The notes under the pieces are model-generated. The model did not search any database. It saw only the letters and a list, made by a program, of their open reading frames with translations, and was not told the DNA's origin. Below, piece after piece: positions 36,214 to 43,726 of a DNA stretch of 64,000 bases (its first letter is position 1; each line of letters starts with the position of its first letter). The position numbers were made by a program, and so were the translations under genes. The stretch is from Crocinitomicaceae bacterium (GTDB taxonomy: Bacteria > Bacteroidota > Bacteroidia > Flavobacteriales_D > Crocinitomicaceae). Location: assembly GCA_022447665.1 (NCBI GenBank), contig JAKVAQ010000015.1:62001-126000 (forward strand), given 5' to 3'.

Positions 36214-36951
36214 ATGAAGGTATTAGGTGCAATATTAATTTTGGGGTTATCTCTTTTTTCCTACTCGCAAAACAGAGAAGTTAAGGTTGGATTGCGCATA
36301 AATTCAGGAAAACAGGTCTTTTACAAAGGATATAAAAATGAGCTAGAAATATATAATTCTGAAAATTATGACACGCTGTTTTTTCAAACTGATATCAAGG
36401 AGTATGTCGAGATAAAAGACTCACTAGGTTATAAGCTATTCTTTGAAAATTCTGATCGTGATAGTTTGAACTCAGTTCTTTATGGGGTTTTGAAAGAGGA
36501 TACTGTAGAGATTAGTCGAGCTTCATATCCAATTAAGGAGTTGCCACTACCTGAATTATACATTAACAATGTTGAAGTCTATACCGGTGATTCATGTAAA
36601 AGGTGCAAAACTGAGCTTGAATTCTATTTTGGTTCTGGAAGATTAATTTTTGTAAGACACTTTCCAAATTATCGAATTAATGAAAAATTTGAAGTTTTAG
36701 AGTGGGAATTCACAATTGATGATAAAAGCTATTATGGTAGCGGTAAATTTTTCAGCGAGGAAGTTTTAGAAGCTATTTACAATTCAAAAATTGGGACCGC
36801 GTTTATCCTAAAATCGGTTACTGCACAATCGGAGTATAGGACAGTACTCCTAACGAGTGATTTTGTCATGATTAAAACATTTATGGAACAAACTTTTAGA
36901 CCTGGAGATTGCGGCCCCATCATATGCACTGGCTGGGAATATAATGAATGA
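36214..36951 (+). CDS. Secreted protein of unknown function (faintly GldM C-domain-like)
   Basis: The 245-residue protein has a signal peptide (MKVLGAILILGLSLFSYSQ) and several beta domains (LYINNVEVYTGDS, EFYFGSGRLIFVRHFPNYR, FSEEVLEAIYNSKIGTAF). The last part reminds me of the C-terminal sandwich domains of GldM, but this is weak and no membrane helix of GldM is present. The ATG touches the upstream terminator T-run, leaving no room for a leader unless transcription reads through. The Cys pair CKRC (about 129-132) is distinctive. Confidence 0.6.
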   Translation: MKVLGAILILGLSLFSYSQNREVKVGLRINSGKQVFYKGYKNELEIYNSENYDTLFFQTDIKEYVEIKDSLGYKLFFENSDRDSLNSVLYGVLKEDTVEISRASYPIKELPLPELYINNVEVYTGDSCKRCKTELEFYFGSGRLIFVRHFPNYRINEKFEVLEWEFTIDDKSYYGSGKFFSEEVLEAIYNSKIGTAFILKSVTAQSEYRTVLLTSDFVMIKTFMEQTFRPGDCGPIICTGWEYNE

Positions 36952-37130
36952 TTTAGAACGTACGCTGAGGAAAAGAGAACTAAAGATGACCTACCCCGGA
37001 TAGGAACGGCAGCTTGATGAGTTTGCGAAATCAACTACAGTGGATAGCCGGATTAAGGTTCAAAAAAACATGCATCCAAAAAGACTGATTAATTAATTTA
37101 AGAACAACAATAAGGCAAAAGAAAAACAAT
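36952..37130. other. Unexplained intergenic segment of higher GC before thrS
   Basis: Bases about 36975-37055 are richer in G+C than other spacers and hold CCTA-N7-TAGG (36991-37005) and TTGAT-N11-ATCAA arms (37015-37035). No open frame, known RNA or mobile-element remnant was recognised. It could be a structured small RNA or decayed coding DNA. Confidence 0.25.
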
Positions 37131-37138
37131 TAAATTTG
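37131..37138 (+). promoter_or_regulatory. -7 promoter box TAAATTTG for thrS
   Basis: A perfect TAnnTTTG box, 19 bases before the thrS ATG; likely drives thrS-infC-rpmI-rplT. Confidence 0.55.
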
Positions 37139-37157
37139 CCTTCGAAATTATTGAATC

Positions 37158-39095
37158 ATGATAAAGATTACACTCCCTGATGGCTCTGTTCGAGAAGTAG
37201 AAAAAAACACTACTTCATTAGACGTTGCCAAGAGTATTTCAGAAGGACTTGCTAGAAATGTTTTAGCAGCGGAAGTTAACGGTGAAGTTATTGATGCTAC
37301 GCGTCCAATAACAGAAGATGCAGAACTTAAGCTATTAACCTGGAACGACGAAGGAGGGAAGTCAACCATGTGGCATTCTTCAGCTCACCTTATGGCAGAA
37401 GCTATTGAGGCGCTCTATCCAGGTGTTAAATTGGCTATTGGGCCTCCAATTGAGAATGGATTCTATTATGATATTGACTTAGGAGAACACTCAATTTCTG
37501 ATTCGGACCTACCTGCTATTGAAAAGAAAATGAAAGAGCTTGCGGGTCAAAAGAATGAATACATCCGTAAAGATATTTCTAAAGCCGATGCAATAAAGTA
37601 TTTCACTGAAAAGGGAGACGAGTATAAGCTAGAGTTAATTGATGGATTGGAAGATGGTGATATTACCTTTTACACGCAAGGTGAGTTTACAGATTTATGT
37701 AGAGGGCCACATGTTCCTCATACAGGATTTATTAAAGCAATAAAGCTTACTTCCATTGCGGGTGCATATTGGAGAGGAGATGAGACACGTCAACAGTTAA
37801 CGCGTATCTATGGAATTACATTTCCAAAGAATAAAGAGTTAACTGAGTACCTAGAAATGATTGAAGAAGCGAAAAAACGCGATCATAGAAAACTAGGAAG
37901 AGAATTAGAGTTATTTATGTTCTCTCAAAGAGTAGGGCAGGGCTTACCTTTATGGTTGCCAAAAGGTGCTGCACTAAGAGAAAGGCTAGAGAATTTTCTA
38001 AAAACTGCACAAAAAAAAGCAGGGTATGAAATGGTAATTTCTCCGCACATCGGTCATAAGGATCTATATGTTACTTCAGGTCATTATGCGAAATACGGTG
38101 AAGATTCTTTTCAACCAATTAATACACCTAATGAAGGTGAGGAATTCTTGTTAAAGCCCATGAACTGTCCGCATCATTGCGAAATATATAAATTTAAGCC
38201 AAGTTCCTACAAGGATTTGCCAAAGCGTTATGCCGAATTCGGAACAGTTTATCGTTATGAGCAATCTGGAGAATTACACGGTTTAACGCGTGTACGATCA
38301 TTTACTCAAGATGATGCGCATATTTTCTGTACCCCCGAGCAAGTGAAAGACGAGTTTAAAAATGTTATTGACTTAATTCTTTACATTTTTAGAACATTGA
38401 AATTTGAAAATTTTAAAGCGCAGATTTCTTTAAGAGATCCAGAAAATCCAGATAAATATATTGGAACAGAGGAGAACTGGGAAAAAGCGGAACAGGCTAT
38501 AATTGAAGCTGCGGAGGAAAAAGGCTTAGATACCGTTGTTGAATATGGTGAGGCAGCGTTCTACGGACCGAAATTGGATTTCATGGTAAGAGATGCCTTA
38601 AACCGTGAGTGGCAGTTAGGTACAGTGCAGGTGGATTATAGTTTGCCAGAAAGATTTGAGCTTGAATATACTGGTGCAGATAATGAAAAGCACAGACCTG
38701 TAATGATTCACCGTGCGCCGTTTGGATCCATGGAAAGATTCGTGGCAGTATTGATTGAACATTGTGGTGGTAAGTTTCCACTTTGGTTAACAACTGAGCA
38801 AATAGCAGTGTTACCGCTAGGTGAAAAACATACGGAATATGCCCGAAAAGTTTTGAATTACCTAAATAATTACGATATTCGCGGGTTCGTTGACGATAGA
38901 AACGAAAAAGTAGGGAAGAAAATTCGCGATAACGAAGTGAAAAAGATCCCGTACATGCTTGTTGTAGGCGATAAAGAAATGGAAGAAGGCAAGGTTGCTG
39001 TAAGGCGCCAGGGTGAAGGTGATATCGGTACAATGACTATGGAAGATTTCGCAACATTTATTAACGAAGAAGTGGCTAAAGAAATAGCCGATTAG
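37158..39095 (+). CDS. thrS: Threonyl-tRNA synthetase
   Basis: The enzyme charges tRNA-Thr in the cytoplasm. The 645-residue protein has a TGS domain (1-62), the editing domain with [10 protein letters not shown] (about 73), and the class II catalytic core with [27 protein letters not shown] (zinc-binding Cys), [20 protein letters not shown] (motif 2) and [20 protein letters not shown] (motif 3). The C-terminal anticodon-binding domain ends the protein. infC follows after 20 bases, the conserved thrS-infC-rpmI-rplT order. Confidence 0.98.
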   Translation: MIKITLPDGSVREVEKNTTSLDVAKSISEGLARNVLAAEVNGEVIDATRPITEDAELKLLTWNDEGGKSTMWHSSAHLMAEAIEALYPGVKLAIGPPIENGFYYDIDLGEHSISDSDLPAIEKKMKELAGQKNEYIRKDISKADAIKYFTEKGDEYKLELIDGLEDGDITFYTQGEFTDLCRGPHVPHTGFIKAIKLTSIAGAYWRGDETRQQLTRIYGITFPKNKELTEYLEMIEEAKKRDHRKLGRELELFMFSQRVGQGLPLWLPKGAALRERLENFLKTAQKKAGYEMVISPHIGHKDLYVTSGHYAKYGEDSFQPINTPNEGEEFLLKPMNCPHHCEIYKFKPSSYKDLPKRYAEFGTVYRYEQSGELHGLTRVRSFTQDDAHIFCTPEQVKDEFKNVIDLILYIFRTLKFENFKAQISLRDPENPDKYIGTEENWEKAEQAIIEAAEEKGLDTVVEYGEAAFYGPKLDFMVRDALNREWQLGTVQVDYSLPERFELEYTGADNEKHRPVMIHRAPFGSMERFVAVLIEHCGGKFPLWLTTEQIAVLPLGEKHTEYARKVLNYLNNYDIRGFVDDRNEKVGKKIRDNEVKKIPYMLVVGDKEMEEGKVAVRRQGEGDIGTMTMEDFATFINEEVAKEIAD

Positions 39096-39115
39096 TATTA
39101 AATAAAAGTAAAAAT

Positions 39116-39664
39116 TTGAACAACAGAGGTAGGAGAAATAATTTTAGAAAGCGTCGCGAAGATCCGCATCGCATTAACGAAAAAATACGTACTGAAGAGG
39201 TACGTTTAGTACATGATGATGGAGCTGAAATAGTTTCACTTCAAGTAGCACTAGGTAAAGCCAGAGATGCTGAGCTTGATTTAGTTGAGATTTCTCCAAA
39301 TGCTAAGCCACCTGTATGTAAGATTATAGATTACAAAAAGTTCTTGTTTGAGCAAAAGAAACGTAACAAGGAACTTAAGGCAAAGCAAACTAAAGTTGTT
39401 GTAAAGGAAATTAGATTTGGACCGAATACGGAAGATCATGATTTTAACTTTAAATTGAATCATGCTAAATCATTCCTTGAAGATGGAGCTAAGGTAAAAG
39501 CTTACGTTTTCTTTAAAGGACGTACAATCGTATTTAAGGAAAGAGGTGAGATTTTACTTTTAAGATTTGCACAGGAGTTGGAAGATTACGGAACTGTGGA
39601 GCAAATGCCTAAACTAGAAGGTAAGAAGATGATCATGATGATCAACTCTAAGAAAAAGAAATAA
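39116..39664 (+). CDS. infC: Translation initiation factor IF-3, TTG start
   Basis: IF-3 binds the 30S subunit and checks the initiator tRNA-start codon match. The 182-residue protein has the N-domain ([32 protein letters not shown]), the linker, and the C-domain ([32 protein letters not shown]). No ATG or GTG lies upstream of the conserved INEKIR; TTG at 39116 gives an 18-residue basic leader like that of other IF-3 proteins. A rare start codon is typical of infC, where IF-3 represses its own mRNA by rejecting non-standard starts. A Lys-rich tail ends the protein. Confidence 0.95.
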   Translation: MNNRGRRNNFRKRREDPHRINEKIRTEEVRLVHDDGAEIVSLQVALGKARDAELDLVEISPNAKPPVCKIIDYKKFLFEQKKRNKELKAKQTKVVVKEIRFGPNTEDHDFNFKLNHAKSFLEDGAKVKAYVFFKGRTIVFKERGEILLLRFAQELEDYGTVEQMPKLEGKKMIMMINSKKKK

Positions 39665-39699
39665 ATAGTAGAAGTAGGAATAATTTAAAAAAGAGGAAG

Positions 39700-39894
39700 A
39701 TGCCTAAAATGAAAACAAAATCTAGCGCTAAGAAGAGATTCAAGGTGACTGGAAGTGGGAAGTTAAAGCGTAAGCACGCTTTTAAAAGCCACATTTTGAC
39801 AAAGAAGTCAAAAAAGAGAAAAGCGAGATTAACAAAGGCTGGATTAGTACACAAGTCTGACGAGAAATCGATCAAACAACAGTTATTAATGTAA
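39700..39894 (+). CDS. rpmI: Ribosomal protein bL35
   Basis: The 64-residue basic protein starts [20 protein letters not shown] and has [19 protein letters not shown], the L35 signature. The length matches the family (about 65). It lies 35 bases after infC; a structured 88-base spacer separates it from rplT. Confidence 0.98.
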   Translation: MPKMKTKSSAKKRFKVTGSGKLKRKHAFKSHILTKKSKKRKARLTKAGLVHKSDEKSIKQQLLM

Positions 39895-39930
39895 GACCAT
39901 TGTTGGTTTATTAAGTTTAACCCGGACATG

Positions 39931-39958
39931 AGTACCTAAGATTCCCGTAGGGAGCACT
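39931..39958 (+). promoter_or_regulatory. Possible L20-type autoregulatory hairpin in the rpmI-rplT spacer
   Basis: In the 88-base spacer, CCTA (39935-39938) pairs with TAGG (39948-39951) and AGT (39931) with ACT (39956) across a bulge. Ribosomal L20 controls its own operon in other bacteria; that it does so here is inference. Confidence 0.3.
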
Positions 39959-39982
39959 TTATGACTAAAAAACAAATTAATT

Positions 39983-40327
39983 ATGCCTAGATCAGTAAAT
40001 GCAGTAGCATCCAGAGCAAGAAGAAAAAAAGTAATGAAGCTTGCTAAAGGATATTTCGGACGTCGTAAGAACGTTTGGACTGTAGCAAAAAACGCAGTGG
40101 AAAAAGGGCTAGTATATGCCTACACTGGAAGAAAACAAAAGAAAAGACAATTCCGTTCATTGTGGATTGCGCGTATTAACGCCGGTGCACGTCAACATGG
40201 AATGTCATACTCACAATTTATGGGTGCGGCTAAATCTAAAGGGATAGAGTTGAACCGTAAAGTATTAGCAGATTTGGCAACAAATCATCCTGATGCTTTT
40301 AAAGCTGTGGTTGACGCCGTAAAATAA
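39983..40327 (+). CDS. rplT: Ribosomal protein bL20
   Basis: The 114-residue protein has [31 protein letters not shown] and [20 protein letters not shown], the conserved L20 segments. L20 is an early 50S assembly protein and in other bacteria represses this operon. It is the last gene before a strong terminator. Confidence 0.98.
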   Translation: MPRSVNAVASRARRKKVMKLAKGYFGRRKNVWTVAKNAVEKGLVYAYTGRKQKKRQFRSLWIARINAGARQHGMSYSQFMGAAKSKGIELNRKVLADLATNHPDAFKAVVDAVK

Positions 40328-40351
40328 ATTTTAAAATATTTCTACTATTTG

Positions 40352-40379
40352 AACCCTGGCCATTTGGTCAGGGTTTTTT
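40352..40379 (+). terminator. Terminator of the thrS-infC-rpmI-rplT operon
   Basis: AACCCTGGCC and GGTCAGGGTT pair with one mismatch around ATTT, followed by a run of T. It lies 25 bases after rplT. Confidence 0.88.
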
Positions 40380-40429
40380 GTTTTTAAAAAGATTTGGTTC
40401 TATCAAAATGTCATAAGTTCCAGAAAATT

Positions 40430-40450
40430 TTGAAAGTTCAAAACTTTCAA
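40430..40450. repeat. Inverted repeat TTGAAAGT-N5-ACTTTCAA
   Basis: Perfect 8-bp arms with a 5-base gap lie between the rplT terminator and the yceI terminator. It could be a protein site or a weak extra hairpin. Confidence 0.4.
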
Positions 40451-40475
40451 GGGTTTCTAAATCGAAAACGAAAAA

Positions 40476-40499
40476 AGCCCGCCAAGGCAAAGGCGGGCT
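40476..40499 (-). terminator. Terminator of the YceI gene
   Basis: AGCCCGCC and GGCGGGCT form an 8-bp stem with an 8-base loop, followed on the minus strand by six T residues, 28 bases after the YceI stop. Confidence 0.85.
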
Positions 40500-40527
40500 C
40501 TAAATTAAAAGTAAACTACCAGGTATT

Positions 40528-41055
40528 TTATCCCTGCTTCACAAATTGTGCATCAATGTGTAACTTCACTTTATCCGATACAACAATGTTTCCTGCTTCC
40601 GTCACAGCGCTCCACTGTAAACCAAATTCTTTTCGGTCAATTTCTCCAAAAATTTCAAATCCTGCTTTTGTTTGTCCATACGGATCAACTGCTTTGCCAT
40701 TGTATTCAACGTCCAACACAACTTCTTTTGTAATATCTCTTATAGAAAGCTCACCGTGAAGTTTGTCTCCTTCAAATTTTGTTGACTTAAAAGTCATTTT
40801 TGGATATTGAGCTGAGTAAAAAAAGTCATCCGATTGCAAATGACCGTCTCTATCGCTATTCTTAGTGTTTACAGATGCGGTATCAATTGCTACATGGACT
40901 TCTGCGTCTGAAAAGTCTTCTTTTTCTGATTCTACTGTTGCTTCAAAAGAATCAAAATGTCCTTTCACTGTTGAAATCATCATGTGACGTACTTTAAATC
41001 CTACTTCTGAATGTGTTGGGTCAATCGCCCATATCGTTTTAGTTACTGTTTCCAT
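40528..41055 (-). CDS. YceI family lipid-binding-fold protein, no signal peptide
   Basis: The 175-residue protein matches YceI: WAIDPTHSEVGFKVRHMM, DGHLQSDDFFYSAQYPKMTF, GELSIRDITKEVVLDVEY and EIDRKEFGLQWSAV. YceI proteins are lipocalin-like barrels that bind isoprenoid-type lipids. Many are periplasmic, but this one has no signal peptide and should be cytoplasmic. A TAAATTTG box ends 5 bases before the ATG, implying a leaderless mRNA, and a second box TATATTTG lies further upstream (41115-41122). Confidence 0.93.
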   Translation of the reverse strand: METVTKTIWAIDPTHSEVGFKVRHMMISTVKGHFDSFEATVESEKEDFSDAEVHVAIDTASVNTKNSDRDGHLQSDDFFYSAQYPKMTFKSTKFEGDKLHGELSIRDITKEVVLDVEYNGKAVDPYGQTKAGFEIFGEIDRKEFGLQWSAVTEAGNIVVSDKVKLHIDAQFVKQG

Positions 41056-41060
41056 TTTAT

Positions 41061-41068
41061 CAAATTTA
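41061..41068 (-). promoter_or_regulatory. -7 promoter box TAAATTTG for the YceI gene
   Basis: A perfect TAnnTTTG box on the minus strand, ending 5 bases before the ATG at 41055. Confidence 0.55.
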
Positions 41069-41142
41069 GGTTCTTATGAATTATATAAATATGTTTAAAC
41101 ATATAGTGTTGTAACAAATATATGGAAGTTTCGTCGTTTTCG

Positions 41143-41150
41143 TAAATTTG
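41143..41150 (+). promoter_or_regulatory. -7 promoter box TAAATTTG for the 41155 gene
   Basis: A perfect TAnnTTTG box ending 4 bases before the ATG at 41155. Confidence 0.55.
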
Positions 41151-41154
41151 TAGT

Positions 41155-41370
41155 ATGAATTTTAAATTAATTTTTCTGAATATCCTTGTATTCCTGACGA
41201 GTCTTTCTAGTTTTACTCAAGACAGTATTATGGTCGAATCTTCGAATACAGGAAACCCGTTTAAAGCCCCAAAAAAAGACTTTGGAATGTTTTATTGGGG
41301 CGTTGGAATAGGGCTGTTACTTCTTCTGGTAGCTTTGATCTACCGTTGGCGAACTCGAGAGCGAGAATAG
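41155..41370 (+). CDS. Small secreted/membrane protein (71 residues), unknown function
   Basis: A signal peptide (about 1-22, ending FTQ) is followed by a short polar stretch and one membrane helix (about 45-64, FYWGVGIGLLLLLVALIY) ending in RWRTRERE. This predicts a single-pass inner-membrane protein with a short periplasmic part and a basic cytoplasmic tail. A promoter box 4 bases upstream supports it as a real gene. No family recognised. Confidence 0.7.
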   Translation: MNFKLIFLNILVFLTSLSSFTQDSIMVESSNTGNPFKAPKKDFGMFYWGVGIGLLLLLVALIYRWRTRERE

Positions 41371-41371
41371 A

Positions 41372-41548
41372 TTATTTCTCGGCTTTCTCCAGTACTTCGA
41401 TTTCTTTTAGCAAATCATCTGCTTCTTTAGCCTTGGCATCACTAGCCGATCTATTACTTGTAGAAAGTTTATGCGATTCAGCCATTAAAGCTTCATACCG
41501 CTTATACATCTTATCTATTGGATTTTTCTTTTTGAAAAGTGAAAACAT
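41372..41548 (-). CDS. Lacal_2735-like small cytoplasmic protein (58 residues)
   Basis: A 58-codon frame on the minus strand starts MFSLFKKKNPIDKMYKRYEA, continues LMAESHKLSTSNRSASDAKA and ends LLKEIEVLEKAEK. This is the pattern of the short Flavobacteriia proteins annotated as Lacal_2735 family (MF-LFKK..., ...HKLST-NR-ASD-KA). It should be a small two-helix cytoplasmic protein of unknown function. It converges on the 41155 gene with one base between the stops. Confidence 0.82.
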   Translation of the reverse strand: MFSLFKKKNPIDKMYKRYEALMAESHKLSTSNRSASDAKAKEADDLLKEIEVLEKAEK

Positions 41549-41596
41549 AACTGCTCTTTATTAAAGAACAATAATGTTCTGAACAGGTTCGGAAAA

Positions 41597-42055
41597 TTAG
41601 CTTAATTTAAAACTAATCGGAATAGTGAATCGAACATTCACCATAGCGCCATTTTGTTTTCCTGGGGTCCAATTAGGCATTTTACGAATTACTCTTTTAG
41701 CTTCGCTGTCAAGTGCTGGAGACACACCTTTAATTACAGATACGTTATTAATCTCGCCCTTTTTGTTCACAACAAATTGAACATATACAATTCCTTCTTC
41801 GCCTCTTTCAATGGCCTGTTGAGGGTATTCAACATTGTTCTGAATAAATCGATTCATTTCGGTTTCACCTCCAGGGAACGAAGGATCTTCCTCAGCAAAA
41901 TCGAGAAGTTCATTTTCATTGAATTCAATTTTTTCCATAATTACCTCCTCATTATCATAGTCTTGATTTACTCCTTCTGAGCTATCTTCTCGAACTCCTT
42001 CACATGAGACTGACACTACAGAGACTATTGAAAGTAGGATAAGTATTGATTTCAT
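41597..42055 (-). CDS. TonB C-terminal-domain lipoprotein
   Basis: The 152-residue protein has a lipoprotein signal (SVVSVSC, Cys near residue 18), an acidic spacer, and a TonB C-terminal domain (about 75-152): NNVEYPQQAIERGEEGIVYV, FVVNKKGEINNVSVIKG, and NWTPGKQNGAMVNVRFTIP. Typical TonB has an N-terminal membrane helix and Pro-rich linker; here a lipid anchor replaces them, so it cannot contact ExbBD in the usual way. Comparable proteins are widespread in Bacteroidota; their partner is not known to me. Confidence 0.85.
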   Translation of the reverse strand: MKSILILLSIVSVVSVSCEGVREDSSEGVNQDYDNEEVIMEKIEFNENELLDFAEEDPSFPGGETEMNRFIQNNVEYPQQAIERGEEGIVYVQFVVNKKGEINNVSVIKGVSPALDSEAKRVIRKMPNWTPGKQNGAMVNVRFTIPISFKLS

Positions 42056-42164
42056 GGGCTCAATTTAAGCAAACCATTCAACAAATTCCTTTAGGTGCTG
42101 TTACTTTAATAAATGGTTATCATTAAAAAAGTATAATACTTATTTTAGTCTTTAGAAATACCCC

Positions 42165-43052
42165 GTGTCTAAGCTAAAACCATATTTCGACGTTCTTGGT
42201 ATTCCACCAACTGAGAATAGAGCCCAAATTAAAAAGGCTTATAGGAAACTTGCGTTTCAATATCATCCAGATTATAATGATAGTCCCGAAGCCGAAGCTG
42301 AGTTTGTAAGAATTCATGAAGCGTATGAAATAGTAACAGGGATTAGGACTGCTACGTCAAGGAGTAGGCAAAAAGCTTCTGCGGCTAAGACAGAAGAAGA
42401 GCTTTTCAGGGAAAAAATGGAATATGCTCGAGCTCAATATGAGCGAATGAATGAAAGGGATAAGGCTCGTGACGAAGCTTATTTTAAAAAGTATTTTGAA
42501 GGTTGGCGTTGGGCCGTTTTTAAGTGGATTGCAGTTTATGCTGTGATTTTTAATTGCTTCATTATAGCCGATTTTTTTATCCCTTCAGAGGAGATTACCA
42601 TAGAACCACATGAGTTTGTCCCAGATTATTGGGCAGGTGTAATTCATATCGATAATAATCGGTTTGCGATAGAACATTATGAGTTTTGGGAAATTGGTTA
42701 TCCGGGAGTTAGGGGGAATCGAACGTTCTTTTTTGATGACATAAAATCAATATCATATGTTGTTGGGGGAACGCCTAACTTTAAAGAAGGATCGCCAAGT
42801 TATCGAATGAGAGAAAATGCTTCTTTCGATCAATATAATTTGCATACTTCCTATTGTGATCTCTCTATTTATTCAGCTTTTCCTTACATGAATGTTGTGA
42901 TGTGTATACCCTTAGCACTTGTTTTTCTGAAACGGAAAGCTTTCTGGTTAAATATTGTGAGGTTACTTTCGGTTTATGTGATCTTCTCTTACACCGTAGC
43001 AGTGACATTAGGGAATTATCGAATTCTGCATTTACTACAGATTTTAGACTAG
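42165..43052 (+). CDS. Membrane-anchored J-domain protein, GTG start
   Basis: The 295-residue protein begins with a J domain (about 6-58) including the HPD motif (residues 34-36) that stimulates DnaK. A charged helix (about 75-105) leads to a membrane helix (about 118-140), a soluble domain of about 90 residues, and two further helices (about 242-258 and 266-287). No Gly/Phe or zinc region of DnaJ is present, so this is a class III J protein that would recruit DnaK to the inner membrane. Client unknown. The last bases overlap the convergent 43049 gene by 4. Confidence 0.82.
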   Translation: MSKLKPYFDVLGIPPTENRAQIKKAYRKLAFQYHPDYNDSPEAEAEFVRIHEAYEIVTGIRTATSRSRQKASAAKTEEELFREKMEYARAQYERMNERDKARDEAYFKKYFEGWRWAVFKWIAVYAVIFNCFIIADFFIPSEEITIEPHEFVPDYWAGVIHIDNNRFAIEHYEFWEIGYPGVRGNRTFFFDDIKSISYVVGGTPNFKEGSPSYRMRENASFDQYNLHTSYCDLSIYSAFPYMNVVMCIPLALVFLKRKAFWLNIVRLLSVYVIFSYTVAVTLGNYRILHLLQILD

Positions 43053-43657
43053 TCTTTACGCTTAAGTTGTTTACGAACGCGATCATCGATAAGCCGTTGT
43101 AATAGGCGTCCTTCTTTCATTTCAACTCTTCTTCCAAAAGTTTTCACCTTTCCGAAGTAATCGAATGTTAGGATATCAGTTCCAAGAGCCCAAAAAGAAT
43201 TCTCAAAGAAGTTACCGAAGTTGGTCTTTTCTTCTTTAATTAAGCTAAACTTTTTCATGTTTTCGAGAAGGTAGCTTTTGGCTTTACCATAACCGAATAT
43301 AGATTTTTTGATGCTTAAGCCAGTTCGGTCTATTTTGATAAGTTCCTTTCCAAATCGATACCAGAGCCAAGCGCGTGCCACTTTGAACCAGAAATAAAAC
43401 CAAAAGCCAATAAATACGATTAAATAGATTCGTTGTTTATCGAAATCTTCTGCTGTAGCTCCTGGAGCAGCATTTAATAATTCAACTCCGGTTGCAAGAA
43501 TATAAATGGCAACAAACCCCACAAATGTAAATCCCCCAAGCCACAAGGTTAAGAGTATCTCTTTCCAAAATACGCGTTTAGGTAAAATGACAATGGTGGT
43601 TGTTTTATCCTCGTGATCTAATGCTGAAATTCTATCTCCAATTTCAATTGGCTTCAT
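43049..43657 (-). CDS. Two-helix membrane protein, unknown function
   Basis: An ATG at 43675 abuts a terminator T-run; I prefer the ATG at 43657 (MKPIEIGDRISALDHEDK), giving 202 residues, because TAATTTTG, a perfect promoter box, overlaps the extra codons. Two membrane helices (about 37-58 and 80-100) are followed by a basic cytoplasmic region with strands (GLSIKKSIFGYGKAKSYLL, DILTFDYFGKVKTFGRRV), like a PH-type domain. The C-terminus is basic. No family recognised. Confidence 0.65.
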   Translation of the reverse strand: MKPIEIGDRISALDHEDKTTTIVILPKRVFWKEILLTLWLGGFTFVGFVAIYILATGVELLNAAPGATAEDFDKQRIYLIVFIGFWFYFWFKVARAWLWYRFGKELIKIDRTGLSIKKSIFGYGKAKSYLLENMKKFSLIKEEKTNFGNFFENSFWALGTDILTFDYFGKVKTFGRRVEMKEGRLLQRLIDDRVRKQLKRKD

Positions 43658-43660
43658 AGC

Positions 43661-43668
43661 TACAAAAT
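43661..43668 (-). promoter_or_regulatory. -7 promoter box TAATTTTG for the 43049 gene
   Basis: On the minus strand TAATTTTG lies between the terminator and the ATG at 43657, with an ATTG about 19 bases further upstream. It ends 3 bases before that ATG. Confidence 0.45.
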
Positions 43669-43680
43669 TAATCATAAAAA

Positions 43681-43705
43681 AAGCCCGATCAATTTGATCG
43701 GGCTT
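43681..43705 (-). terminator. Terminator of the 43727 adhesin gene
   Basis: AAGCCCGATC and GATCGGGCTT form a 10-bp stem with a 5-base loop, followed by T residues on the minus strand. Confidence 0.9.
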
Positions 43706-43726
43706 AAATATTAAATATTAGTTCGT

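Noticed and set aside
36214-36951. GldM homologue
   Set aside because: Only a weak resemblance to the C-terminal domains was seen; the N-terminal membrane helix and coiled coil of GldM are missing and no gldKLN genes are nearby.
36975-37055. Possible SRP (4.5S) RNA or tRNA-like element
   Set aside because: CCCCGGATAGGAACGGCAGC recalls part of the SRP RNA domain IV, but the GGAA tetraloop cannot be closed by a proper stem, and no tRNA fold is possible.
42161-43052. Authentic DnaJ partner of dnaK
   Set aside because: It lacks the Gly/Phe, zinc-finger and C-terminal client domains and has membrane helices, so it is a specialised J protein.
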